A DNA stretch of 64,000 nt, taken from NCBI GenBank assembly GCA_964416595.1, contig CAYQES010000017.1:1-64000 (forward strand), given 5' to 3'. The position numbers and the translations under genes were made by a program. Position 1 is the stretch's first letter. Each line of letters starts with the position of its first letter. Under the pieces are notes generated by a model. It saw only the letters and a list, made by a program, of their open reading frames with translations, was not told the DNA's origin and searched no databases. The DNA is from JAKFYM01 sp964416595 (GTDB lineage Bacteria > Bdellovibrionota > UBA1018 > CAIPTA01). This document shows, one piece after another, positions 9,044-16,621 of the stretch.

Positions 9044-9523
9044 TTAAGGATTGGCAACGATTTGAAATGTCACAGTATCTGCATACGTCCCCTGAGGAGC
9101 CGCTGCAAAAGCTGCCACATTCACCACCACGTTCGACGTATGCGACGTCAATCCGTTCAAAGTCGTCACGTTCTTCATCTGCTGGTAATTATTCGTGAGG
9201 GATACTGCCGTACCGCCGTTATAAGACATCGTATAAGTAGTCTTTAAATTAGGCGTAACGGTATGGCGCAATTCACCGCCGTTTGCCGATTTGGCGTTAA
9301 TTTTATAGCCCGTGCTATTATTGGAAGTTTCCACCACGGAAGCCACAAGCTTGTTGTTGTCTCCACCGGTGATGTTTAAACTAGTATTGTTTGATCCATT
9401 GGGATTAACAACAATCGAATTTACAGCTTGCACAACCCCTTGCAAAAGTAAGGTGCCGGTATCGGCCGCATTCACTTGGGCAGCAATAAGTACGAGGGGT
9501 AGGGTCAGATAGAGTAACTTCAT
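9044..9523 (-). CDS. Cysteine-free pilin (major fimbrial subunit)
   Basis: A 159-aa exported protein with signal peptide MKLLYLTLPLVLIAAQVNA. The mature part is Ser/Thr/Asn/Val rich, begins TGTLLLQGVVQAVNSIVV and ends QGTYADTVTFQIVANP, a classic pilin terminal strand. No cysteine is present, as in CFA/I-type alternate pilins. I chose the ATG at 9523 because GGAGGAAAAC sits just upstream; a TTG at 9535 would place that ribosome site inside the gene. It is convergent with the chaperone-usher-tip operon and separated from it by the IS-like element, so it has its own promoter. The likely role is the shaft subunit assembled by that usher (inference). Confidence 0.72.
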   Translation of the reverse strand: MKLLYLTLPLVLIAAQVNAADTGTLLLQGVVQAVNSIVVNPNGSNNTSLNITGGDNNKLVASVVETSNNSTGYKINAKSANGGELRHTVTPNLKTTYTMSYNGGTAVSLTNNYQQMKNVTTLNGLTSHTSNVVVNVAAFAAAPQGTYADTVTFQIVANP

Positions 9524-9594
9524 GTTTTCCTCCAAATAAGCTGGAAATTCAGCCTTTCCTATCTAGTATAGCAAGCCCAAGGCCAGTGGTTGAA

Positions 9595-9745
9595 AGTGAT
9601 TAAGCTGATGAAAATCAGTCGGTTACTCGTCCCACGAGATATTAACTACTTACATTCACCAACCCAATAACTTCTGTATAATTAAGAAGTTCCCCAATTA
9701 GCTCTGTCTCCTTTAGGAGAGGCTCCTTTTGCGTCTGGAGCCGAT
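9595..9745. other. Run of short hairpins between pilin and DUF2252 genes
   Basis: The gap holds several consecutive inverted repeats: GCTGATGAAAATCAG, CTCGTCCCACGAG, CTTCTGTATAATTAAGAAG, TCTCCTTTAGGAGA and GGCTCC...GGAGCC. The last two partly exclude one another. The region would be the 3' end of the DUF2252 transcript and the 5' leader of the pilin transcript. It could hold a terminator, a leader regulator or a small RNA; I recognise no known riboswitch. Confidence 0.35.
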
Positions 9746-9761
9746 TAGCACCGGGTGGCCG

Positions 9762-10880
9762 TTACATCTCATCGATTGCTTCCAGGTAGGCTCGCACAAA
9801 GCCTTCTACCTTTTCTTTTACGACCTCTTTTTTAGAGTCTTTTATTTTGCGCCAAAGATCTTGTCCACCCTTTTGCCGGGCTTGCATCAATCCCATCCAG
9901 TTGGCCAGCTGTAGAGCAAACTCTTGTTGCTCTTCTTGAGAAAGGTCGGAGTCGTTTAAATCTAAAGCTTGGAATTTACGAGGCCGGAGCCAAAAAGTTT
10001 TGTTATCGCTTTCGATCACGCCAAATAAACGCGAAATAAATTTTCCTTCTGAATAAGCGCCTGCCACGGCCAGTACTCGTTTTTTGTGTCCGTCTTGGTT
10101 TTGGTAATAAGCAACAGCGGCTTTCCCCAGCTCTTTGGCCTCGAGAATATGTTTTGGTTTATTTTTTGTGCCCGTCAGATACCAGTATCGCGCCATGCCT
10201 GCGCTACTGCCACTGTCATTCTCGCGAAAACCTTCATCCCAAATTTTTTCTTCTCCGGTATATTTTTGTACTACCTTGGCCAATGAATCAATTATTTTTA
10301 TTTTCTTATCCGATAAGCTTTTCCTGCCAGTTAGATCGAGATTGTCATTGTCGAACTTGCCTTCTGCCCCGTTCTTTTCCACATAACGAAGGTGCTGGGC
10401 TTCGATGTCCGCCTGACTCTCTTCTTGAGCTTTTTTAAATAGCTCGGAATGGCGGGTTGCATTTCCTTGCAAGCCTTCCAAATATTGATTGAACACTTCT
10501 CCCATTTTCATATCGAGATCGGAAGCTTCCAGATAAACGAGGTAACGGCAAATATCTAGGATAAGAGGAGCAACGCCGCCATCGTCTAGATCAGAAACAG
10601 CCAAGGAAACATGATCGCCCACATGGTGGTCAAAAACATTGCGAATGTGTGGGTCGCCCATCACAATCCCTTTGGCTCCTAGGTAAGCACCCAAGTGGGC
10701 TTCAGCTTCATTTTTTGACCAAGCCCAATAGTGCTTGGAGTTAGACGTTACAAGTTTTTGTGAATTATTTCCTACGTCTTGCCAAAGATCAGCGAGCTCC
10801 TTTTTAGAGTAAGAATCTTTACCCTGGGCGTTGCTCATAACTAGCGTGAGAAGTAATCCAACAAAAAATAAAACTTTCAT
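9762..10880 (-). CDS. Exported DUF2252-like protein with kinase-like fold
   Basis: A 372-aa protein with signal peptide MKVLFFVGLLLTLVMSNAQG. MGDPHIRN (residues 74-81) followed by SDLDDGG (96-102) and LILDICRYLV match the DUF2252 family, which shares the HxxN catalytic-loop and D-x-D arrangement of aminoglycoside-phosphotransferase-like kinases. Most DUF2252 proteins are cytoplasmic, so export is notable. It is divergent from the phosphatase-like lipoprotein gene at 11151. The substrate is unknown. The family assignment rests on the two motifs and their spacing; activity is inferred. Confidence 0.65.
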   Translation of the reverse strand: MKVLFFVGLLLTLVMSNAQGKDSYSKKELADLWQDVGNNSQKLVTSNSKHYWAWSKNEAEAHLGAYLGAKGIVMGDPHIRNVFDHHVGDHVSLAVSDLDDGGVAPLILDICRYLVYLEASDLDMKMGEVFNQYLEGLQGNATRHSELFKKAQEESQADIEAQHLRYVEKNGAEGKFDNDNLDLTGRKSLSDKKIKIIDSLAKVVQKYTGEEKIWDEGFRENDSGSSAGMARYWYLTGTKNKPKHILEAKELGKAAVAYYQNQDGHKKRVLAVAGAYSEGKFISRLFGVIESDNKTFWLRPRKFQALDLNDSDLSQEEQQEFALQLANWMGLMQARQKGGQDLWRKIKDSKKEVVKEKVEGFVRAYLEAIDEM

Positions 10881-11150
10881 GCTTGTTCTCCCATTCTTCT
10901 ATCGGGATTTTGAGATGTGATCTAAATCGGGGCCCTGAATAATTTCAATTATTTATATTGTATTTCAATGCTCTGAAGCCACCGGTAAGAGGTATTGCCA
11001 AAGAAATCCAAACAAACATAGTAGAGAATAAAAATAACGCATTACTCAGGATTTTTGATTTTTTTTACCAAATCTAGATTTTGACTAGAACAGCTGCGGC
11101 AAATTCCCTTACCATTAACGCTAGAGATAACACGCAAGGAGGCGTTAAAA

Positions 11151-11972
11151 ATGACTCAGAAACCAGCCCTATTTCTATTGTTACTTATCTTCGGGTCCTT
11201 TAGCTGCAGTGTAACTTCCTCAGCCTTTGGTAGAAAATCTCAACCCACTCCACCGCCTGCACCACCCCCAGCCCCCCAACAACCAGCTCCTATTGTGGGC
11301 GCTGAACACCGCAGCCGCTACAACCTTCTCTCCGCCTCTCAAAAGCTAGTAGACAACAAAGGTAATGGCTATGAAGATCTCTATGGCACGAGAAATTTGC
11401 GGGCCGTATTGAATGGAGTGTACTACCGAGGTGGCGCGAACAATTATTACCATCGGGTAAATAAGCGAGAAAACTCCAACCCTCTGCCTAACGATGGACT
11501 CGAAAATTTATGTGAAGAAGGTTTTGGGCGCGCGGTTTATCTCTACGCCACAAACTACGATACAGCTCCCAAGCAATTACGCTGTCAAACTTTCAATCGC
11601 CATGAGAATCAAATCCAATATTTACAAGCCAGTATTTTAAGTTATCGAGAGAGCGATATTAAAAATTTGCTGAGCTTAATCCACGAACACATTCGCAATC
11701 CGCGCCTGGGCCCGATCTATGAACACTGCTGGAACGGCTGGCATGCTTCTGGTTTTGCGGCCGTTACAGCTCTTCGCCAGTTCTGTGGTTTCACCGCGGA
11801 ACAAGGCGTGAAGTATTGGGATCTCAATACGGATGGCAACAATAAAGAAAGCGGTTACGAAAGAGTGCGGCAGCAAATCCGCAAGTTTGTACCTTTTTCC
11901 GACTTAGAGATCTCCGCCGAAGAGAAGCGGGCTCTATGTCCAAATCCTGATACTTTGGCTTTCAATAAATAA
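11151..11972 (+). CDS. Exported phosphatase-like protein lacking the catalytic arginine
   Basis: A 273-aa protein with a hydrophobic export signal ending at a possible lipoprotein cysteine (Cys19), then a proline-rich linker at residues 31-48. NGVYYRGG (near 90-95) resembles the early YR-S/G motif of tyrosine or dual-specificity phosphatases. EHCWNGWHASGFAAVTALRQ (191-210) resembles their HCxxGxxR P-loop and following helix. However, position Cys193+6, which should be arginine, is Ala199. It could therefore be a pseudophosphatase or a related fold with another activity. A strong site (AAGGAGG) precedes the ATG and a good terminator follows. I do not recognise a named family. Confidence 0.5.
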   Translation: MTQKPALFLLLLIFGSFSCSVTSSAFGRKSQPTPPPAPPPAPQQPAPIVGAEHRSRYNLLSASQKLVDNKGNGYEDLYGTRNLRAVLNGVYYRGGANNYYHRVNKRENSNPLPNDGLENLCEEGFGRAVYLYATNYDTAPKQLRCQTFNRHENQIQYLQASILSYRESDIKNLLSLIHEHIRNPRLGPIYEHCWNGWHASGFAAVTALRQFCGFTAEQGVKYWDLNTDGNNKESGYERVRQQIRKFVPFSDLEISAEEKRALCPNPDTLAFNK

Positions 11973-11984
11973 AAAAATCTACAT

Positions 11985-12022
11985 AAGCTCCGGAAACCAA
12001 AAGAATTTCCGGAGCTTTTTTT
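11985..12022 (+). terminator. Rho-independent terminator
   Basis: AAGCTCCGGAAA pairs with TTTCCGGAGCTT across a 9-nt loop and is followed directly by a T run. It ends the phosphatase-like transcript and insulates the lexA promoter. Confidence 0.92.
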
Positions 12023-12039
12023 GCCCCCAAAACCAGTGC

Positions 12040-12096
12040 ACGAAAAATGTACGATTACCCCTTGACGTACGACAAATGTACCCTTATGCTGGTTTT
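12040..12096 (+). promoter_or_regulatory. lexA promoter with candidate operator
   Basis: TTGACG at 12062-12067 and TATGCT at 12085-12090 are 17 bp apart, giving a near-consensus housekeeping promoter. The predicted start of transcription falls at or very near the lexA ATG, so the message may be leaderless. The -35 lies inside TTGACGTACGACAA (12062-12075), a palindrome with only two mismatched positions. A direct repeat ACGA(A/C)AAATGTAC occurs at 12040-12052 and 12069-12081. One of these is probably the autoregulatory LexA site. Confidence 0.6.
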
Positions 12097-12693
12097 ATGC
12101 TCACACCCAAACAAAAAAATGTTCTGGAATTCCTCCAACGATTCATCCAGGAAAATGGGTACTCCCCTTCTTACCAGGAAATCGCCAATGCCTTTGGCCT
12201 TGCCTCCCGCAGCACGGCGCAAAAATATGTGGAGCGCCTAAGAGAAGCGGGCTATTTGGAAATGGACGCCCACTCAAAAAGAGGCGTGAGCGTAAAACAA
12301 AGTGGCATACATGTACCGCTCTTAGGCAAAGTGGCCGCTGGTCGCCCCATTGAATATCATATCCACCAAGAATTCGTGGAAGTGCCCTCTTCTTTTCTTA
12401 GCATCGACATGGATCATTTCTGCCTCGTAGTGCAAGGCGATTCCATGATCGGCGCCGGTATTTTAGACGGAGATTACGCCGTGATCCGCAAACAAACCCA
12501 AGCGGAAAATGGCACCGTAGTGGTGGCCTCCGTAGAGGGCGAAGCCACATTGAAGAAAATTTTTCGTAAACGCAACCAGATTGAACTTCACGCAGCCAAC
12601 CCTAAGTACCCACCCCTGGTGATCACACCTCCCACACAATTGCGCGTGGAAGGTGTGCTCACCGGGGTTCTTCGTAACTTAAACCAAAAATAA
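12097..12693 (+). CDS. lexA: LexA repressor
   Basis: A 198-aa SOS repressor/autoprotease. The N-terminal winged helix begins LTPKQKNVLEFLQ and contains the recognition region SYQEIANAFGLASRSTAQKY. The Ala81-Gly82 cleavage site (KVAAGRP), nucleophile Ser116 (QGDSMIG) and Lys153 (EATLKK) are all present, so RecA-stimulated self-cleavage should work. I chose the ATG at 12097 over one at 12076 because the family starts MLTPKQ and the -10 box covers the earlier site. It is followed closely by an ImuA-like gene and a 77-aa ORF, forming a likely damage-inducible operon. Confidence 0.95.
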   Translation: MLTPKQKNVLEFLQRFIQENGYSPSYQEIANAFGLASRSTAQKYVERLREAGYLEMDAHSKRGVSVKQSGIHVPLLGKVAAGRPIEYHIHQEFVEVPSSFLSIDMDHFCLVVQGDSMIGAGILDGDYAVIRKQTQAENGTVVVASVEGEATLKKIFRKRNQIELHAANPKYPPLVITPPTQLRVEGVLTGVLRNLNQK

Positions 12694-12730
12694 AAAAGCC
12701 CTATCACTGATTGTAACAAAGGAGTGTCGC

Positions 12731-13192
12731 ATGCTAGCGCTTCATGAGAGACTTTTATCTAAAATCCAAGCTTTACCCATCGCGCCTGGTCTTTTAATTG
12801 AAATTTCGGGGCCCGAGGCTCGCACTTTCGCCGCCACCTTGCTAGCCAGCTACCCAGAACACCCTGCGGCCTGGATCGAGCAAAGCCTGGATCCTTTTCC
12901 CGATGAAGTGCGCCGTTACCCTTTGCGGTGGGACAAGGTTTTATTTGTGAATGGAAAAAAAGATTCCCGTTGGGCGCTATTTTCTTTTCTTCGCTCCGGC
13001 TGTTTTCCCTTCATTGTCTACTATGGCCCCTATGGCGAGGATCGGGAGCTGCGGCGCCTGCGGAAACTCGCCAAAAGAACTCACACCATGGTGTTACTCT
13101 TAGGGGAAGAACCCATTCCCGCCTGGCAAATCCATTGCCAATACCGCACCCACCAAGGCCAATTGGAATTAGTACGGGGGAAACAAATATGA
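12731..13192 (+). CDS. ImuA/SulA-like RecA-fold protein
   Basis: A 153-aa protein preceded by AAGGAGTG, 37 bp after lexA. It resembles the C-terminal part of ImuA proteins (RecA-fold partners of mutagenic translesion polymerases): hydrophobic strands GLLIEISG and DKVLFVNGK, then a basic helix RELRRLRKLAKRTH, strand TMVLLLGEE and a final beta region YRTHQGQLELVRG. No Walker A motif is visible. The position after lexA matches lexA-imuA-imuB-dnaE2 cassettes, but neither imuB nor dnaE2 follows. The assignment relies on fold pattern and context; it is moderately secure. Confidence 0.5.
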   Translation: MLALHERLLSKIQALPIAPGLLIEISGPEARTFAATLLASYPEHPAAWIEQSLDPFPDEVRRYPLRWDKVLFVNGKKDSRWALFSFLRSGCFPFIVYYGPYGEDRELRRLRKLAKRTHTMVLLLGEEPIPAWQIHCQYRTHQGQLELVRGKQI

Positions 13193-13422
13193 AACTCGCT
13201 AAAGAAATCTTAATCCGCAAAGGCCATGAACTGTGGGGCGAAAACAGACAATGGCAAATGATGAGTGTGCAGGGCCCTTTGGAAAATTTGGGCAATGAAG
13301 AAGAAAAGAATCGGGAATACTTTAGAATTGAAACCAGCACCGAAGAAACCCTATTGGTTTCTAGAGAGGTGGGAGAAAGAGGAATGCGCCACTTGCACTT
13401 ATTAAATTTAGTGAAGGCCTAA
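13189..13422 (+). CDS. 77-aa protein of unknown function in the lexA operon
   Basis: The start ATG at 13189 overlaps the stop of the ImuA-like gene (ATGA), so it is translationally coupled to it. The product begins MKLAKEILIRKGHELWGENR and is charged throughout, with no signal peptide or membrane segment. I do not recognise the family. Its place at the end of a lexA operon suggests a DNA-damage role, perhaps as a small partner of the ImuA-like protein (inference). Its end overlaps the convergent gene at 13419 by 4 bp. Confidence 0.6.
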   Translation: MKLAKEILIRKGHELWGENRQWQMMSVQGPLENLGNEEEKNREYFRIETSTEETLLVSREVGERGMRHLHLLNLVKA

Positions 13423-14585
13423 GTGCCAGCGCCAGTGGTTTGTTTAGAGCGGTAGGCTTCATAGAGCCCTTGCCACGCGGCCCAGCGGCAATCTTCTTTA
13501 TGGTCAGCAAAAAGATCTCCATAAAGATCTATGCTCGCAATGCCTACGGCAGGAGGAGTTTCAGAAATATATTTTTTGGCCTCTTTCATGCGCTCTAAAT
13601 AATCTTCTCTGTCTTTCTCCCACTTGCCATCCACCATATAGCGCAAGCTATACCCCAAGAGATATTCCGCTTGGGAATATAAATACCCTGAACTTTGCGC
13701 CTTAAAGCGCGTGCCTGTATCGATCAAACGATTGGCGATGCGCTTGGCAATCCATTTGCCCGTATCACTATCCGAAGCCCAATTGCGCAAATTACGAGTG
13801 CCCGAGGAAAAATCGGGCGTGGGAGCCGAATGCAAATAAGTATAGACCCACGCGAAAGTGGCAAGGTTGTCGTATGCTAACTGCAATACACTGTCGTAGT
13901 GTTTTTGGTAGAAGGTTTCGAAGCGAGGGGCTTTTGATGCTTGAATATATGCCGCCTCCACTTCTTCTTTTTTTGCTCCCATTTGCCGCAAAGCTTGGGC
14001 GAGGAAAAAACTATAAGCGCCATTTTCTGGATCCTCTTGAATCAATTCCCGTAAGGTAGTCACAGCTTTTTCCCCATTACGATAGGGATTACGGTGGGGG
14101 GACTCGCTATTTTCGTCGTAGCCCGACAACTGATTGGAATAAAGCAACGCATTGAAGAAACGAATTTCTAGGTTTTTAGAATTTTCATTGGGTCTACCCA
14201 AAAAAGGCGAAGGCAGTTCCACAAAAACAGGTGCTAGCTCTGCTTTTTGCTTATGGTTGCGTAATAAAACTTCCATACCCGCAGCCCACCGTTCTTCGGG
14301 TGCCACAGAGGCCTCTTCTTGGAGTAAAGCCATCACTGTGCAAGGGTCATTACGAAAAAAAGCACCCTCTAGATCCGACTGGAAACTGTCTTTAGACCAA
14401 TCCCTTGCCAAAGGAGCCATATGCAACGGGCGCAAAGACCGCTCTAGCTCTTCCTGGGGCGTGCCTTTTCCCCGCACTAAAGAAGGCGGCGGTAAAGCAC
14501 CCATGCTTTTGCTCTCCGGCCTCCATAGAAGCACAGTGCCAAAAACCATTCCCATCACAATGAGAAAACGAACAATTGATTGCAT
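13419..14585 (-). CDS. Membrane-anchored TPR-like protein, unknown function
   Basis: A 388-aa protein with one N-terminal hydrophobic segment (residues about 4-22), so membrane-anchored or exported. The rest is helical: TTLRELIQEDPENGAYSFFL and AQALRQMGAKKEEVEAAYIQ look like tetratricopeptide-type pairs, and alanine, tyrosine and tryptophan are common. No catalytic motif is visible. It is transcribed after the TM/PEGA-like gene at 14626 with a 40-bp gap, so the two may form an operon. It overlaps the lexA operon end by 4 bp in convergent orientation. Confidence 0.7.
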   Translation of the reverse strand: MQSIVRFLIVMGMVFGTVLLWRPESKSMGALPPPSLVRGKGTPQEELERSLRPLHMAPLARDWSKDSFQSDLEGAFFRNDPCTVMALLQEEASVAPEERWAAGMEVLLRNHKQKAELAPVFVELPSPFLGRPNENSKNLEIRFFNALLYSNQLSGYDENSESPHRNPYRNGEKAVTTLRELIQEDPENGAYSFFLAQALRQMGAKKEEVEAAYIQASKAPRFETFYQKHYDSVLQLAYDNLATFAWVYTYLHSAPTPDFSSGTRNLRNWASDSDTGKWIAKRIANRLIDTGTRFKAQSSGYLYSQAEYLLGYSLRYMVDGKWEKDREDYLERMKEAKKYISETPPAVGIASIDLYGDLFADHKEDCRWAAWQGLYEAYRSKQTTGAGT

Positions 14586-14625
14586 GCCGCTTTAGTTTAG
14601 AAAGGAACAGGATTTGTAGCAATTA

Positions 14626-15420
14626 CTATTTGTGGCTAATTTGCCGGCGGATACTGGTGGTTTTCCACTCTTCAATCACAATTTCTTCTTCCACCCGATA
14701 GCCAATGAAATCGTTTTCTACGAGAGCCTTATATTTGCCCACGGGAATCTTATGGCCAGTCACAGGAGTTTCCGTTTCTAAAATGATGCGTCCATTTTGC
14801 GTGAGCGTGAGTTTGGCTTTAGGAACGGTTTCATAGGTGAAGAAGCCCATGCGCTTTTCCTGGGTAAAGATAGGGCGCACCAAAGTAACTTTTCCCTGCT
14901 GGGGAACAACCTTCGTTATAAAATCTTCGTAGCCCACGCGCTTAATGCGCAACTCCCCTTCTTTGCCGGCGGGCATATCGAAGTGATTGTTATAGGTGGT
15001 TACATAATTTCCATCCCAAAAAACCTCAAACCCCACCACATCCGTTTCAATCTGCACTTCTCCTTGCCCAACGGTGCTCGTGGCTGTTTCTTGTATCAGG
15101 AAAGCGAGGAATTTAGGTTCACTGAAAAAACCTTTATAGATAACAAAAGCCACTATCAATAGTGCAAGCATCCCTTTAATGGATAAATGGAAGCCAGGTT
15201 TTTTCATGGCTTTACCAAGATCAGATGTTGTGTTGACTCTGTCGTACTCTCTGTACCTTGGAACGTACTCTTTGGGCGGGGGTAACCTTTCCACCCTTAC
15301 AGAAGTTGGGCGAGCAACCCCAGCCTTAGGGCTGGATTTAGCCTTGGCAACTTCATTCGGCTGAGAAGGATCTTCCTCAACCTCAAACTCTTCTGTTTTA
15401 TCGGACTTATTTTTACTCAT
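14626..15420 (-). CDS. Single-pass membrane protein with PEGA-like beta domains
   Basis: A 264-aa protein. Residues 1-75 are charged and disordered, then one membrane helix (GMLALLIVAFVIYKGFF) near 83-99. The part beyond is beta-rich: VQIETDVVGFEVFWDGNYV and GELRIKRVGYEDFITKV have the strand and glycine pattern of PEGA domains, which pack against peptidoglycan or surface proteins in many delta-type bacteria. A second similar unit follows at TYETVPKAKLTLTQNGR. No enzyme motif is seen. The role is probably structural in the envelope (inference). Confidence 0.65.
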   Translation of the reverse strand: MSKNKSDKTEEFEVEEDPSQPNEVAKAKSSPKAGVARPTSVRVERLPPPKEYVPRYREYDRVNTTSDLGKAMKKPGFHLSIKGMLALLIVAFVIYKGFFSEPKFLAFLIQETATSTVGQGEVQIETDVVGFEVFWDGNYVTTYNNHFDMPAGKEGELRIKRVGYEDFITKVVPQQGKVTLVRPIFTQEKRMGFFTYETVPKAKLTLTQNGRIILETETPVTGHKIPVGKYKALVENDFIGYRVEEEIVIEEWKTTSIRRQISHK

Positions 15421-15497
15421 GAAAACGAAATCCCCTGCTTACCCATCGGTAAAGGTAGGGGAATGCCTTAGACGGCAGATCTACACGGCAGCGGTAA

Positions 15498-16475
15498 CTA
15501 CCAGCCTAAAACATACGCAAACATCAATGGCGCCACGATAGTGGCATCGGATTCAATGATGAATGATGGAGTGTCCACAGCGAGCTTTCCCCAAGTGATT
15601 TTCTCATTGGGTACAGCCCCTGAGTAAGAGCCGTAGGAGGTGGTGGAATCACTGATCTGGCAGAAATAACTCCACACCTTCACATCGTCGTACTCCAAAT
15701 CCTGATGCAACATGGGCACCACGCAAATAGGAAAGTCCCCGGCAATTCCGCCCCCGATTTGGAAAAATCCGATGTCAGATTTTTTGGACTGCTGTTGGTA
15801 CCAAGCGGCCCAACTCATCATGTATTCAATGCCGCTTTTTACGGTATGCACATTTTTGATCGTACCCTTAATGCAGTGGCCCGCAAAAATATTACCCGTG
15901 GTGGAATCTTCCCAACCAGGAACCACCATCGGCAAGTTTTTCTCGGCCGCAGCCAAGAGCCAGCTGTTTTTGGGATCAATCTGGTAGTATTGCTTTAGTT
16001 TCCCGGAGAGTAAAATCCTGTACATGAACTCATGGGGAAGGAGCGAGTAGCCCTCTTTGTCGGCTTTTGTCCACTCTTCCAAAATAGCGCCTTCGATGCG
16101 GCGAATAGCTTCTTCTTCGGGGATGCAAGTGTCCGTAACCCGATTCAAATGCCGATCTAGCAGCTCTTGCTCCTGAGCCTTGGTGAGATCCCGCCAGTTA
16201 GGAATGCGCTCGTAGTGATCATGGGCCACGAGATTGTACACATCTTCCTCTAGATTCGCACCCGTGCAGCAGATCGCGTGCACTTTGTTTTGCCGGATCA
16301 TTTCCGCCAGCGACAATCCAAGTTCGCCTGAGCTCATGGCGCCCGCCAAAGTGACCAGCATTTTTCCGCCCTTATCCAAATGCTTGTTGTAACCCACAGC
16401 CGCATCCTTCAAGGTGGCCGCATTGAAGTGCCGGTAGTGGTGATCGATGAATTGCGAAACAGGACCTTTGGCCAT
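15498..16475 (-). CDS. Deoxyhypusine synthase family protein
   Basis: A 325-aa homologue of deoxyhypusine synthase (eukaryotes and archaea: moves the aminobutyl group of spermidine to eIF5A). LVTLAGAMSSGELGLSLAEM, FFQIGGGIAGDFPICVVPM and ITWGKLAVD carry the family pattern; the last includes Lys297, matching the lysine that forms the enzyme-imine intermediate. SDATIVAPLMFAY closes the domain. Bacteria lack eIF5A, so the bacterial members are thought to act in polyamine metabolism, for example homospermidine-type synthesis. It is monocistronic here, with about 145 bp to the gene at 16622. The family is certain; the substrate is not. Confidence 0.88.
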   Translation of the reverse strand: MAKGPVSQFIDHHYRHFNAATLKDAAVGYNKHLDKGGKMLVTLAGAMSSGELGLSLAEMIRQNKVHAICCTGANLEEDVYNLVAHDHYERIPNWRDLTKAQEQELLDRHLNRVTDTCIPEEEAIRRIEGAILEEWTKADKEGYSLLPHEFMYRILLSGKLKQYYQIDPKNSWLLAAAEKNLPMVVPGWEDSTTGNIFAGHCIKGTIKNVHTVKSGIEYMMSWAAWYQQQSKKSDIGFFQIGGGIAGDFPICVVPMLHQDLEYDDVKVWSYFCQISDSTTSYGSYSGAVPNEKITWGKLAVDTPSFIIESDATIVAPLMFAYVLGW

Positions 16476-16621
16476 GGGAACTCCTTATAAATGAAGGCTT
16501 TGGTATAAAATATTTCACCCCCTTTGCCAACCGTATAAACATTTGATTTCACTAATTTCTAATTAAATCACTCAAGAAACCTTAGGGAGGCAACCGATAC
16601 ATTACACACCCAGGAGACACC

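Noticed and set aside
9524..9535. TTG start for the pilin gene
   Set aside because: It would make the GGAGG ribosome site part of the coding sequence; the ATG at 9523 has proper spacing and starts a signal peptide.
14152..14595. Open frame of 147 aa on the + strand across the TPR-like gene
   Set aside because: It lies wholly opposite a longer gene with signal-type N-terminus and better codon pattern; the sequence looks like an antisense shadow.
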